A DNA stretch of 43,863 nt. It comes from CAWINH01 sp963837425 (GTDB taxonomy: Bacteria > Chloroflexota > Limnocylindria > QHBO01). The position numbers were made by a program, and so were the translations under genes. Where the stretch lies: the NCBI GenBank assembly GCA_963837425.1, contig CAWINH010000010.1, positions 1 through 43,863 on the forward strand, given 5' to 3'. This document shows positions 24,139 through 32,206 of the stretch, piece after piece; positions within the stretch are counted from its first letter, which is position 1, and the number at the start of each line of letters is the position of its first letter. The notes under the pieces are model-generated. The model had not been told where the DNA came from. It saw nothing but the letters and a program-made list of their open reading frames with translations, and searched no databases.

Positions 24139-24606
24139 GTGGTCGGCATCCTGCATGCCGGCCTGGCGCCCGTCATCGAGGTGGCGGGCGTCCACCCCAA
24201 CCTCGTGCTGGTCGCGACGGTCCTGGCGACCGCCACACTCGGCTTCGGGCCGGGCATCGTGTGGGCGTTCGTGGCCGGCCTGACGGCGAACCTGCTCGTG
24301 ACCGACCCGCTCGGCAGCCTCCCGCTCTCGATGCTCGGCGTCGCCGTCATCGTGGCTGCCGGGGGCCGGGTCCTGGGTCGGCTGGTCTGGCTCTACCCGC
24401 TGCTCGCAGCGCTCGTCGGCAGCGTCTTTGCCGACATCGTCACGCTCGGTGTCTTCCGCCTCGTCGGCGACCCGTTCAACTCCGCGTTTCCGGCGGCGCT
24501 GATCCTTCCGGCCGCCTTCCTGAATGTCGCGATCGTCGGGCTCTTCCTCTACCCTGTGCGGGCCCTCGCGGCACGCCTGGCACCCGAGGAGAACCCGGCG
24601 TGGTGA
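24139..24606 (+). CDS. mreD: Rod shape-determining protein MreD
   Basis: 155 residues from GTG 24139, a small polytopic membrane protein: HPNLVLVATVLATATLGFGPGIVW followed by three or four further helices, as in MreD. The conventional GTG start cuts through the first membrane helix. The frame stays open upstream and AGGGGG at 24097 lies seven bases before ATC 24109, which would restore a full helix (165 residues). It is followed directly by mrdA and rodA, the usual elongasome order. mreB and mreC are not in the window. Confidence 0.8.
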   Translation: MVGILHAGLAPVIEVAGVHPNLVLVATVLATATLGFGPGIVWAFVAGLTANLLVTDPLGSLPLSMLGVAVIVAAGGRVLGRLVWLYPLLAALVGSVFADIVTLGVFRLVGDPFNSAFPAALILPAAFLNVAIVGLFLYPVRALAARLAPEENPAW

Positions 24607-24612
24607 GGTCCG

Positions 24613-26526
24613 ATGGCTGACCTCAACGAGGGCCGGCTCGATCTTCACCGATCGCGGCCGCGCTTCATCGCCTTCGGCGTAGCCGCGGCAATCATGTTCG
24701 GCATTCTCGGCGGCCGCCTCTTCCAGCTCCAGGTGCTCAACGGCTCGGAGTACGCTGCCCGAGCGGCCGCGGCGAACACCGCGGAGGTGCCCCTGCGCGC
24801 CCCGCGCGGGCTGATCTTCGACCGCACCGGGCGCCCGGTCGTGGTCAACACGCCGTCGTGGACGGTGAAGGCGCGGCCCGCTGACCTGCCGGACGCGCAG
24901 GCGCACGAGGTCATCACCCGCGTCGCCGACATGATCGGCGCCGATGCGGCAACCCTCGAGCAGCGGTACCGTGCGTACCGCGGCTCCCCGTACGACCTCG
25001 TCCCCATCCAGCGAGGGGTCTCGCGCGACGCGGCGCTGCTCATCGGCGAGGAGTCGGCTCAGCTGCCCGGGATCGTTGTCGAGGTGGATCCGGTGCGGGA
25101 GTACCTCGACGAGAACGGTGAGGCGGACGGCAGCCTGCTCGCCCACATCCTGGGCTACACCGGCCCGGTCGACGCCCAGGAGCTCGCCCAGCTCAGCGGC
25201 TCGGGCTACCTCCCCGATGACATCATCGGCCGCGACGGCGTGGAGGCCAGCTACGAGGCCGAGCTCCGCGGGACGTACGGGAGCGAGCTCGTGGAGCGAG
25301 ACGCCTCGGGGCGGCTGGGAAAGGTGATCGAGACCACCAAGCAGCCGATCCCCGGCAAGAACCTCATGCTCACGATTGACGCGCGGACCCAGCGCATTGC
25401 CGAGGACACGCTCCGCTGGGGCATGGAGGCGGCCGGGATCCAGGAGGGCGTGACGATCGTCATGAATCCGCAGACCGGCGAGATCCTGGCCATGGTCTCG
25501 CTGCCGGCCTACGACAACAACCTGTTCGCGAACGGGATCTCGGCCGCCGACTACCAGGCGTACCTCGACGACCCGGCGCAGCCGCTTCGAAATCACGCGA
25601 TCGCCGACATCTACCCGCCCGGCTCGACGTTCAAGCTCGTCACCGGGCTGGCGGCGCTCGAGGAGGGGGTCACCACACCGACCAAGCTGTGGCCGACGTA
25701 CGGGTGCTACCAGATCCCGGATGCTCCGGCCGGGCAGTGCCTGTACGACTGGAACCACGCCGGCTTCGGGCCGCTGAACATCGTGCAGGCGTATGCGAAG
25801 AGCTCCGACACGTTCTTCTACCAGATGGCCGTCCACGTCGGGGTCGACCAGCTCGGGTACTGGGCGAACCAGCTCGGCTTCGGGCAGCGCAGCGGCATCC
25901 GCCTTCCCGGTGAGGCACCGGGCATCGTGATCAGCCGCGAGTGGGCGCAATCGCAGGGGCGCCCTGACGTGTACACCGGCGAGCTCGCGCAGGCGGGGAT
26001 CGGCCAGAACGTCATTGCGGTCACCCCGCTCCAGCTGCTGAACGCGTACTGCGCGCTGGCCAACGGGGGCAACCTCATGCAGCCGATGATCGTGAAGGGC
26101 GAGACCGATGCCAGCGGGCAGCTGTTGACCGAGTACGCGCCCCAGGTGCTCCGCCAGGTGACCCCGGACCAGGCCGACCTGCAGGTCATGCGCATCGGCG
26201 CGCGCGAGGTGATCACGACCGGGCACGCGTACAACATCCGGGACCTGAAGCTGCCGGGCGCCCTCTCGGGCAAGACCGGGACCGCCGAGTTCGGGACGCC
26301 GACCGCCGAGGGCGTCCTCCCCTTCCACTCGTGGTTCGTGGCGTGGCTGCCCTCGACGCCGGGCGGCACCGACTCCCCGCTGGCGGTCCTCACCTTCAGC
26401 TACTCGGCGATCGTGCCCGGCAACGTCTCGCTCGAGGTGGTGAAATACTTCCTGCAGCAGTATTACGGCCTGAACCAGGATCTCCGCCTCAACCCGCGGA
26501 ACTTCTCCCTGGTGGCGGCCAACTGA
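24613..26526 (+). CDS. mrdA: Penicillin-binding protein 2 (peptidoglycan D,D-transpeptidase MrdA)
   Basis: 637 residues. There is a short cytoplasmic N-terminus and one membrane anchor (about 17-40), then the class B PBP dimerisation domain (PRGLIFDRTGRPVVVN) and a transpeptidase domain. The domain's catalytic motifs are STFK (Ser338), SSD (about 396) and KTG in LSGKTGTAEF. It cross-links lateral-wall peptidoglycan with the RodA polymerase encoded next door. The start ATG lies six bases after the mreD stop. Confidence 0.96.
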   Translation: MADLNEGRLDLHRSRPRFIAFGVAAAIMFGILGGRLFQLQVLNGSEYAARAAAANTAEVPLRAPRGLIFDRTGRPVVVNTPSWTVKARPADLPDAQAHEVITRVADMIGADAATLEQRYRAYRGSPYDLVPIQRGVSRDAALLIGEESAQLPGIVVEVDPVREYLDENGEADGSLLAHILGYTGPVDAQELAQLSGSGYLPDDIIGRDGVEASYEAELRGTYGSELVERDASGRLGKVIETTKQPIPGKNLMLTIDARTQRIAEDTLRWGMEAAGIQEGVTIVMNPQTGEILAMVSLPAYDNNLFANGISAADYQAYLDDPAQPLRNHAIADIYPPGSTFKLVTGLAALEEGVTTPTKLWPTYGCYQIPDAPAGQCLYDWNHAGFGPLNIVQAYAKSSDTFFYQMAVHVGVDQLGYWANQLGFGQRSGIRLPGEAPGIVISREWAQSQGRPDVYTGELAQAGIGQNVIAVTPLQLLNAYCALANGGNLMQPMIVKGETDASGQLLTEYAPQVLRQVTPDQADLQVMRIGAREVITTGHAYNIRDLKLPGALSGKTGTAEFGTPTAEGVLPFHSWFVAWLPSTPGGTDSPLAVLTFSYSAIVPGNVSLEVVKYFLQQYYGLNQDLRLNPRNFSLVAAN

Positions 26527-26536
26527 TGGCCGGCTG

Positions 26537-27676
26537 ATGGGCGCCGCAAGCGTCACCGCCGGGCTCGTCGACAACGTCCGCGGCCGCCGCTGGCGGGCGT
26601 TCGACCTCCAGCTCTTCCTCTACCTGGCGCTGCTCATCGCCTTCGGCGTGGTCATGGGCTACTCGGCGAACTTCTCCGACGGGTCGACCCACGGGCTGTC
26701 GCAGACGGTGCGGACCCTGATCTGGGCCGCCATCGGGCTCGTCATCTTCTTCGTGGCGGCGAGCGTCGATTATCACTGGCTGCAGACGCTGACGGTGCCG
26801 ATCTACTTCGTGGTGATCGGCCTGCTGGTGCTCACCCTGCTGGCCGGCACCAGCGTCTTCGGTGCACAGCTGTCGATCAGCGTGGCGGGGCTCGACTTCC
26901 AGTTCAGCGAGATCAGCAAGGTGCTGATGATCGTCGTCCTGGCGACCTTCCTGACCGGTCGTCGCGAGCGCGTCGGCAAGCTGTCGACGATCATCGGCGC
27001 CGGCGCGCTGACGGCCGTGCCCACCTTCCTGGTCTTCCGTCAGCCAGACCTGGGAACGGCGCTCGTCTTCGTGGCCATCCTCATCGGGATGCTCTTCATG
27101 TCCGGCGCGAGCATCGGCTGGATGGGCGTCTTCACCGGGGCCGCCATCGCCGCCGCACCGATCGCGGTGAACGCGCTCGAGACGTACCAGCGGCAGCGCC
27201 TGTTCTGCTTCCTGAACCCGCTCGCCGATCCGCAGGGCGCCTGCTACCAGCTCGTCCAGGCGCTGAACGCGGTCGGGTCGGGCGGGGTCGTGGGGCAGGG
27301 GCTGACCGCGGGCCGCCAGAACCAGCTCGGCTACCTGCCCGTGCAGTCCACCGACTTCATCTTCACCGTGGTGGCAGAGGAGCTGGGCCTCATTGGGGGC
27401 ATCATTCTGCTCGTCCTCTTGGGGCTCGTCATCTGGCGGATCCTGGTGATCGGCTGGGGTGCCCGCGACGCGCTGGGGATGATGGTCGCCACCGGGCTCG
27501 CCACGATGCTCCTCTTCCAGATCATGGTGAACATCGGGATGGTGACCGGGATCATGCCGGTCACCGGCATCCCGCTGCCGTTCATCACGTACGGCGGCTC
27601 CTCGCTCATCTCGCTGATGTTCGGGATGGGAATCCTCCAGTCGGTACGGATGCACTCGCGCAAGCCCACCTTCTGA
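26537..27676 (+). CDS. rodA: Peptidoglycan polymerase RodA (SEDS family)
   Basis: 379 residues with about ten membrane helices. SEDS signatures include FLVFRQPDLGTALVFVAI (with the catalytic-loop Asp) and a long extracellular loop, then STDFIFTVVAEELGLIGG and TGIPLPFITYGGSSLIS. It polymerises lipid II for cell elongation, working with MrdA. ATG 26537 lies ten bases after the mrdA stop. It is the last gene of the operon; the second 51-bp repeat array begins 59 bases after its stop. Confidence 0.96.
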   Translation: MGAASVTAGLVDNVRGRRWRAFDLQLFLYLALLIAFGVVMGYSANFSDGSTHGLSQTVRTLIWAAIGLVIFFVAASVDYHWLQTLTVPIYFVVIGLLVLTLLAGTSVFGAQLSISVAGLDFQFSEISKVLMIVVLATFLTGRRERVGKLSTIIGAGALTAVPTFLVFRQPDLGTALVFVAILIGMLFMSGASIGWMGVFTGAAIAAAPIAVNALETYQRQRLFCFLNPLADPQGACYQLVQALNAVGSGGVVGQGLTAGRQNQLGYLPVQSTDFIFTVVAEELGLIGGIILLVLLGLVIWRILVIGWGARDALGMMVATGLATMLLFQIMVNIGMVTGIMPVTGIPLPFITYGGSSLISLMFGMGILQSVRMHSRKPTF

Positions 27677-27735
27677 GCCGTGTTCCGCCGCCGCGGAGGC
27701 TGGAGCCGTGGCGGGGCGCGGCTCATGCGTGGCCT

Positions 27736-28010
27736 GTCCCGCCCACCGGGACGTTTCGCGCAGGAGCCAGCGCTCACGCGCCGTTTGTCCCGCCCACCGG
27801 GACGTTTCGCGCAGGAGCCAGCGCTCACGCGCCGTTTGTCCCGCTGACCGGGACGTTTCGCGCAGGAGCCAGCGCTCACGCGCCGTTTGTCCCGCTGACC
27901 GGGACGTTTCGCGCGGGAGCCAGCCCTCACGCGCCGTTTGTACCGCTGACCGGGACGTTTCGCGCAGGAGCCAGCCCTCAGGCGTGGTTTGTCCCGCTGA
28001 CCGGGACGCT
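27736..28010 (+). repeat. 51-bp-period hairpin repeat array, copy 2 (six units)
   Basis: Cores start at 27736, 27787, 27838, 27889, 27940 and 27991, exactly 51 bp apart. Each core is a dyad such as GTCCCGCTGACCGGGAC or GTCCCGCCCACCGGGAC (6-bp stem, 5-base loop), followed by GTTTCGCGCAGGAGCCAGC and CTCACGCGCCGTTT. Unit 5 has one stem mismatch (GTACCG). The array lies in the 377 bases between the convergent rodA and AI-2E exporter genes and is read in the rodA direction. It is the same family as 15171-15442. The frame encoding LSRPPGRFAQEPALTRR runs through two units and then meets TGA. Confidence 0.95.
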
Positions 28011-28053
28011 GGCCGGGTGCTCGAGCCCGAGACAGTGCGCTCGCGCCTGGACG

Positions 28054-29220
28054 TCAGCCCCTCTCCGCCGCCCCGTCCGGACCCAATGACTCCGGGGAAG
28101 GACGCGGCGGCGTCCGGATGGCGAAGGCCATCGCGACCTCCGGAGGATCGTCATGGAGTCGGCGGAACGTGTAGCGGTAGACGTCCCGTCCGGTGGCCAC
28201 CGTCGGGGCGGCGAGGATCGCGCCGCCGATGCCGAACAGCGCGCCACCCACGACGAGGGCCAGGATGACGACCGCCGGATGCAGCTCCACGGCGTCGCCC
28301 ATGACCTTTGGCACCAGGAGGTTGTTCTCGAGCTGCTGGATGCCAACGTACACGATGATCACCGCGACTGCCGCCGCCGGACTGAGCGAGATCCCGATCA
28401 GCAACGCAGGGACCGCCGACAGCACCGGGCCGATGATCGGGAACCACTCGAGGACCCCGGCAACGAGCGCCAGGATCAGGGTGAACTGGCCGAACTCGCC
28501 GAACCCGATGACGGTCAGGAGCAGCAGGCCGGCAACCGTCGCGAGGAAGATCGCGGCCCCGAGGAGGAGCTCGCCGCGCACCCAGCGCCCACCGACGCGG
28601 GCCGTGATGGCGAGCACGTTGAGCGCGTCGGGGCGCCACCCCTCTGGAACCGCGCCCGCGACCGCCCGTGGGAATCCCTCCCGGTCCTTCAGGACGAAGA
28701 AGAGCCAGACCGGGATGACGACGAGGCCGACGACGAAGCCGGCGGTCCGCAGCAGTGTGTTCACCGTGGGACCGACCACCGCCCGCAGTGCCTCGATGAG
28801 CGCGGTGCCGAGGTCCTGGATCGAGGCGTCGAGCGCGTTGCGCAGCTCGGGCGGCAGCGGAAGCGAGCGGTACCAGTCGGCGAGGGCGTTCTGGGCGCTG
28901 GTGATCGCCGCCCCGAGCTCGGGGAGGTGGTCCACGAAGTCTCGCGTCTGGCGCGCGATCGGCGGCAGGGCGAAGGCGAGAAGGCCCCAGACGAGCCCGA
29001 CCACGACCGCGTAGCTGAGCAGTATTCCCAGCCAGCGCGGGATCTGATATCGCTCGAGGAGCGTTACCACCGGGTCGAGGACGAAGGCCAGTGCGATGCC
29101 GATGACGAAGGCCGGCCACGCACCACGCGCTGACCAGAGCAGCCAGGCCAGCACGAGCCCGGTGGCAAACACGAAGAGGCCAAGCCGATGCCGCCGCAGG
29201 GCGCCGAGCAGGTCAGCCAT
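28054..29220 (-). CDS. AI-2E family transporter (PF01594-type membrane exporter)
   Basis: 388 residues with about eight membrane helices in the pattern of the AI-2E/PerM family: paired N-terminal helices, a long amphipathic region (DFVDHLPELGAAITSAQNALADW), and a C-terminal block with ILALVAGVLEWFPIIGPVLSAVPA and VYVGIQQLENNLLVPKVMG. The last two motifs are diagnostic. Substrates vary (autoinducer-2, ions, small molecules) and cannot be assigned here. It ends convergent to rodA and is divergent from the TIGR03936 gene with only 29 bases between the start codons. Confidence 0.92.
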   Translation of the reverse strand: MADLLGALRRHRLGLFVFATGLVLAWLLWSARGAWPAFVIGIALAFVLDPVVTLLERYQIPRWLGILLSYAVVVGLVWGLLAFALPPIARQTRDFVDHLPELGAAITSAQNALADWYRSLPLPPELRNALDASIQDLGTALIEALRAVVGPTVNTLLRTAGFVVGLVVIPVWLFFVLKDREGFPRAVAGAVPEGWRPDALNVLAITARVGGRWVRGELLLGAAIFLATVAGLLLLTVIGFGEFGQFTLILALVAGVLEWFPIIGPVLSAVPALLIGISLSPAAAVAVIIVYVGIQQLENNLLVPKVMGDAVELHPAVVILALVVGGALFGIGGAILAAPTVATGRDVYRYTFRRLHDDPPEVAMAFAIRTPPRPSPESLGPDGAAERG

Positions 29221-29230
29221 TCGGCTTCAC

Positions 29231-29251
29231 GGTAGCATTCACCGGTAGCAT
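29231..29251. promoter_or_regulatory. Direct repeat GGTAGCAT in a 29-bp divergent promoter region
   Basis: GGTAGCAT occurs at 29231-29238 and 29244-29251. The first supplies TAGCAT, a possible -10 eleven bases before the downstream ATG; the second overlaps that ATG. On the minus strand TACCGT lies 8 bases before the exporter start. Both promoters must be packed into this gap or lie inside the genes. Confidence 0.4.
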
Positions 29252-29972
29252 GCCCGATCGAACCGCGGATCGGCCGCCACGCCAGCGGTGGCAGATCCTC
29301 TTCTCCCGCACCGAGCCGGCGCTTCGCATGAGGCAGGCGGAGCTGATGGCGGAGTTCGGCCGCGCCTTCGTTGAGGCTGGGCTCCCGCTGGCCCATACGA
29401 ACGCGGCGCGGCCGCGGCCGCGGATGAAGCTGGCCGCCAACATGCCGGTGGGTGTCGAGCTTCGCGGTGACGTGCTCGAGGTGTATTTCGATGAGCTGGT
29501 GCCGATGGATGGCATCAAGGCGGCCGCCGAGCTGTTCCCCGATGGCGTCGGCCTGGTCGACGCGCGCGAGGTGTGGCACGGCTTTCCCTCCGCAGCGTCG
29601 CAGCTGCGTGGCGCGGAGTACGACGTCGAGGTTCGCTCCCGTGGCGATGCGCCGCTGACCAGCGATGAGCTGCGCGGAGCCATCGTTCGCCTCCTGGCTG
29701 CGCCGCGCCTGGTGGGGATGCGGCGGCGCGGCGAGAGCGAGCGGCGGGCGGACTCCGGCGCGCGTGACCTGCGGCCGCTCATCGAGGACGTCGAGCTGTT
29801 GTCGGTCGACGAGGCCGCCCACAGCGCGCGCGTCCGGATGGCGCTGCGACTCGACGCCAGCGGCGCCGGCCGGCCGGAGGACGTGGTGGGTGCTCTCGAC
29901 CTGGGCCTCAGCACCGTGCGGTCGGTCCGAACGCGCCTGCTCTTCGTTGACACCCCCCCGATCGCCAGATAG
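29250..29972 (+). CDS. TIGR03936-family radical SAM-associated protein (DUF2344)
   Basis: 240 residues. RQRWQILFSRTEPALRMRQAELM and LPLAHTNAARPRPRMKLAANMPVGVE are typical of DUF2344/TIGR03936 proteins, which accompany or are fused to a radical SAM protein (TIGR03960) next to ribosomal L21 genes. The function is unproven, presumed RNA- or ribosome-related. Its place directly before rplU keeps the conserved synteny, but the radical SAM partner is absent; a divergent exporter gene occupies that position. The end of this gene contains the rplU promoter. Confidence 0.85.
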   Translation: MPDRTADRPPRQRWQILFSRTEPALRMRQAELMAEFGRAFVEAGLPLAHTNAARPRPRMKLAANMPVGVELRGDVLEVYFDELVPMDGIKAAAELFPDGVGLVDAREVWHGFPSAASQLRGAEYDVEVRSRGDAPLTSDELRGAIVRLLAAPRLVGMRRRGESERRADSGARDLRPLIEDVELLSVDEAAHSARVRMALRLDASGAGRPEDVVGALDLGLSTVRSVRTRLLFVDTPPIAR

Positions 29973-29975
29973 ACT
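29947..29975 (+). promoter_or_regulatory. Consensus-like sigma-70 promoter of the rplU-rpmA-rpmE operon
   Basis: TTGACA (29947-29952), a 17-base spacer and TAGACT (29970-29975). It overlaps the 3' end of the preceding gene. Transcription is predicted to start near 29982, giving an 80-base leader before rplU. Confidence 0.8.
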
Positions 29976-29984
29976 CACCTCCCC

Positions 29985-30035
29985 GCGGGCTGTGCGTTCG
30001 GCCCGCTTCGTTGTGCGCCCCCACACGGCGCGCAC
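29985..30035 (+). promoter_or_regulatory. Structured 5' leader of rplU mRNA
   Basis: Two hairpins follow the promoter: GCGGGC/GCCCGC (29985-29990 with 30001-30006) and GTGCGC/GCGCAC (30013-30018 with 30030-30035). The leader sits where ribosomal-protein autoregulatory structures are found. No named leader family is recognised. Confidence 0.4.
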
Positions 30036-30062
30036 GCCTCGATGAAGATCTCGGAGAAGCTC

Positions 30063-30734
30063 ATGTACGCCGTGGTCAGCAGCGGCGGAAAGCAATACCG
30101 CGTCGAGCCGGGCAGCACGCTCATCGTCGAGCGGCTCGCCGCGGATCCCGGCGCCTCGATCACGTTCGATCGGGTCCTGCTCGTCGGAGATGGGGACCTG
30201 GTAAGGGTCGGGACGCCGGTCGTCGCCGGCGCTTCGGTGCGGGCCACGGTCCTCGGCGAGGAGCGGGGTCCGAAGCTCGTCGTCTTCAAGTTCAAGCAGA
30301 AGGTGAAGTACCGCCGCCGGACCGGGCATCGGCAGCGGCTCATGAAGGTGCGCATCGACGCCATCGACGCCGACGGTGTCGCGCCGAAGCGACGCGCTGC
30401 ACGCCAAACCACGGCGGCCGATGCGGCGGCCCCCGCCAAGGCCAAGGCGGCCCCGGCGAAGGCGGCCGCCGGCGCAAGGCGGCCCCGGCAAAGGCGGCCA
30501 CGGCCCCACGGGCTGCGCGCAGCCGCTCCACCCCGGCCCGCTCCGCGAAGCCGAAGGCGGGCGAGGCCAAGGCGGGCGAGGCCAAAGCGGGCGAGGCAGC
30601 GGCGCCGAAGCGCGCCCCACGCAGGCGCTCGACCAGGCCGGCCGAGCCGAAGGAGTAACCGAACATGGCACATAAGAAGGCCGGCAGCAGCAGCAAGAAC
30701 GGGCGCGACTCGGCAGGGAAGCGGCTGGGCGTGA
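30063..30734 (+). CDS. rplU: 50S ribosomal protein L21, C-terminal tail frameshifted
   Basis: The L21 core is intact: YAVVSSGGKQYRVEPG at the start, and KFKQKVKYRRRTGHRQ near residue 95 for 23S rRNA binding. ATG 30063 has GGAG six bases upstream. After residue 115 the protein runs into an Ala/Lys/Pro-rich tail. As read here the frame continues to 30734, 70 bases into rpmA, and turns Arg/Pro-rich after 30476. Restoring one A in GCAAGG (compare GCAAAGG 16 bases later) puts the tail back in phase. It then continues as AKP repeats (KAGEAKAGEAKAGEA) to the TAA at 30656, six bases before rpmA. The indel may be real, or a sequencing or assembly error in a repetitive tract. Confidence 0.93.
   Translation: MYAVVSSGGKQYRVEPGSTLIVERLAADPGASITFDRVLLVGDGDLVRVGTPVVAGASVRATVLGEERGPKLVVFKFKQKVKYRRRTGHRQRLMKVRIDAIDADGVAPKRRAARQTTAADAAAPAKAKAAPAKAAAGARRPRQRRPRPHGLRAAAPPRPAPRSRRRARPRRARPKRARQRRRSAPHAGARPGRPSRRSNRTWHIRRPAAAARTGATRQGSGWA
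30474..30479 (+). other. Probable single-base deletion in the rplU tail
   Basis: GCA AGG at 30474-30479 stands where the neighbouring repeat reads GCA AAG G. Adding one A gives GCA AAG GCG GCC in frame and moves the L21 stop from 30734 to 30658. Confidence 0.75.
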
Positions 30735-30931
30735 AGCGCGGCGACGGCCAGCAGGTCCTGGCCGGGACGATCATCGTCCGCCAGCGCGGGAGCAGCTTCA
30801 ACCCCGGCGAGAACGTCGGAATGGGACGCGATTACACGCTGTTCGCGACCGCGGCCGGAACGGTGAGGTTCACCCACCAGACCCGTGGCAAGAAGCGCGT
30901 GAGCATCGTCGCGACGCCGGCGCAATCATGA
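30665..30931 (+). CDS. rpmA: 50S ribosomal protein L27
   Basis: 88 residues beginning AHKKAGSSSKNGRDSAGKRLGVKRGDGQ, the universally conserved L27 N-terminus that reaches the peptidyl-transferase centre. It has no cleavable N-terminal extension of the Firmicutes type. RQRGSSFNPGENVGMGRDYTLFA completes the family signature. It follows rplU and overlaps rpmE by four bases. Confidence 0.98.
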   Translation: MAHKKAGSSSKNGRDSAGKRLGVKRGDGQQVLAGTIIVRQRGSSFNPGENVGMGRDYTLFATAAGTVRFTHQTRGKKRVSIVATPAQS

Positions 30932-31137
30932 AGGCCCAGATTCATCCGCAGTACCATCAGGCCGAGGTGCACTGCATCGGCTGCGGTACCACCTTCACCG
31001 TTGGGTCGACCGCCGAGTCGATCCGCGTCGAGGTGTGCGCGAATTGCCATCCCTTCTACACCGGCACCCAGAACATCGTGGACACTGCCGGCCAGGTCGA
31101 GCGATTCCAGCGCCGGATGGAGCGCGCGAAGCACTGA
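30928..31137 (+). CDS. rpmE: 50S ribosomal protein L31, zinc-binding form
   Basis: 69 residues. MKAQIHPQYHQAEVHCIGCGTTF and VEVCANCHPFYTG carry both CxxC pairs, so this is the C+ (zinc-containing) type of L31. HPFYTG is the invariant core. ATG overlaps the rpmA stop as ATGA. The DUF1385 gene follows after seven bases. Confidence 0.97.
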   Translation: MKAQIHPQYHQAEVHCIGCGTTFTVGSTAESIRVEVCANCHPFYTGTQNIVDTAGQVERFQRRMERAKH

Positions 31138-31144
31138 GCGTGCC

Positions 31145-32206
31145 ATGCGTCGGCGCCTGATCGGCTGGCCGGCGCGGCTGGCGCTCCACCTGCTCTTCAC
31201 CGTCCCCGAGCTGCTGATGGCGGCCGGCCCGTTCGTGATCGCGTCCGTCGCGGGTGCCGATGGCCGGCGCCGCTTCCGGATGCCGGACTTCTTCTACGGC
31301 GGCCAGGCCCTGATCGAGGGGGTCATGATGCGCGGCCGCACCACGGTGGCCATGAGCGTGCGACCGGCATCGGGCGAGATCCGGACCTTCTCCGAGGCGC
31401 TGCCCACGGCCCTGCGCCAGGGTGGGCGCTGGATGCGCCTCCCGTTCGTGCGCGGCGTCTTCGTGCTGTACGAGACACTCGTGCTCGGGACGCGGATGCT
31501 CATGCGCTCGGCCGCCATCGCCGCCGAGGGCGAGGACATCGAGATCAGCAGGGGAACGATGATCGGCGCGATGGTCGTCTCGCTCGGCTTTGCGGTTGGG
31601 CTCTTCTTCGTGCTTCCCCTCTTCCTCTCGACGTTCGCCCACGGCGCCACCGAGAGCGATCTGCTGGCCAACCTCGCCGAGGGGGTCATCCGGCTGGTGA
31701 TCTTCGTGGGATACATCGGCCTCATTGGCCTGATGGCCGATATCCGTCGCGTCTTTGCCTACCACGGCGCCGAGCACAAGGCGATCAGCGCCCACGAGGC
31801 GGATCGCCCGTTGACGCCCGTCGAGGTCGATAGGTTCAGCACCGCGCACACCCGGTGCGGGACGACGTTCCTCCTGATCGTGGTCGTCATCAGCATCCTC
31901 TTCTTCAGCCTGATCCCGCGCGCCGGCGTGCCCCTCCCGGTCCTGTTCGCATCGCGGATCGTGCTGATCCCGGTCATCGCCTCGGTGGGCTACGAGCTGG
32001 TCCGCTTCGGGGCCAGCCACTACGGCAACCGGGTCGTCCGCGCGATCTACGCGCCCGGCCTTTGGCTCCAGTCGCTCACCACGCGTCCACCGGACCACGG
32101 CATGCTCGAGGTGAGCATCGCTTCACTCTCATCCTGCCTGGCATCGGATCGCTCGGCGGCCGATCGTTCGGCGGCCGAGGCGGTCGCCGAGCCGACCGGG
32201 CAATGA
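31145..32206 (+). CDS. DUF1385 family membrane protein (YqhQ-like)
   Basis: 353 residues with about five membrane helices. FFYGGQALIEGVMMRGRTTVAMSVR and VFAYHGAEHKAISAHEA, plus TAHTRCGTTFLLIVVVIS, are the conserved DUF1385 elements; the His/Glu pair could coordinate a metal. The molecular function is unknown to me. Its position between rpmE and prfA is conserved in many Terrabacteria. The C-terminal 30 residues carry a short DRSAADRSAA repeat. The stop overlaps the prfA start as ATGA. The frame is open further upstream, but ATG 31145 clears rpmE. Confidence 0.92.
   Translation: MRRRLIGWPARLALHLLFTVPELLMAAGPFVIASVAGADGRRRFRMPDFFYGGQALIEGVMMRGRTTVAMSVRPASGEIRTFSEALPTALRQGGRWMRLPFVRGVFVLYETLVLGTRMLMRSAAIAAEGEDIEISRGTMIGAMVVSLGFAVGLFFVLPLFLSTFAHGATESDLLANLAEGVIRLVIFVGYIGLIGLMADIRRVFAYHGAEHKAISAHEADRPLTPVEVDRFSTAHTRCGTTFLLIVVVISILFFSLIPRAGVPLPVLFASRIVLIPVIASVGYELVRFGASHYGNRVVRAIYAPGLWLQSLTTRPPDHGMLEVSIASLSSCLASDRSAADRSAAEAVAEPTGQ

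Noticed and set aside
23716..26574. 952-codon minus-strand frame opposite the LAGLIDADG, mreD and mrdA genes
   Set aside because: Antisense shadow: it crosses three well-supported genes and lacks any family motif.
30011..30658. Separate Arg-rich gene overlapping rplU
   Set aside because: Only its last third looks protein-like, and that part is the displaced C-terminal tail of L21.
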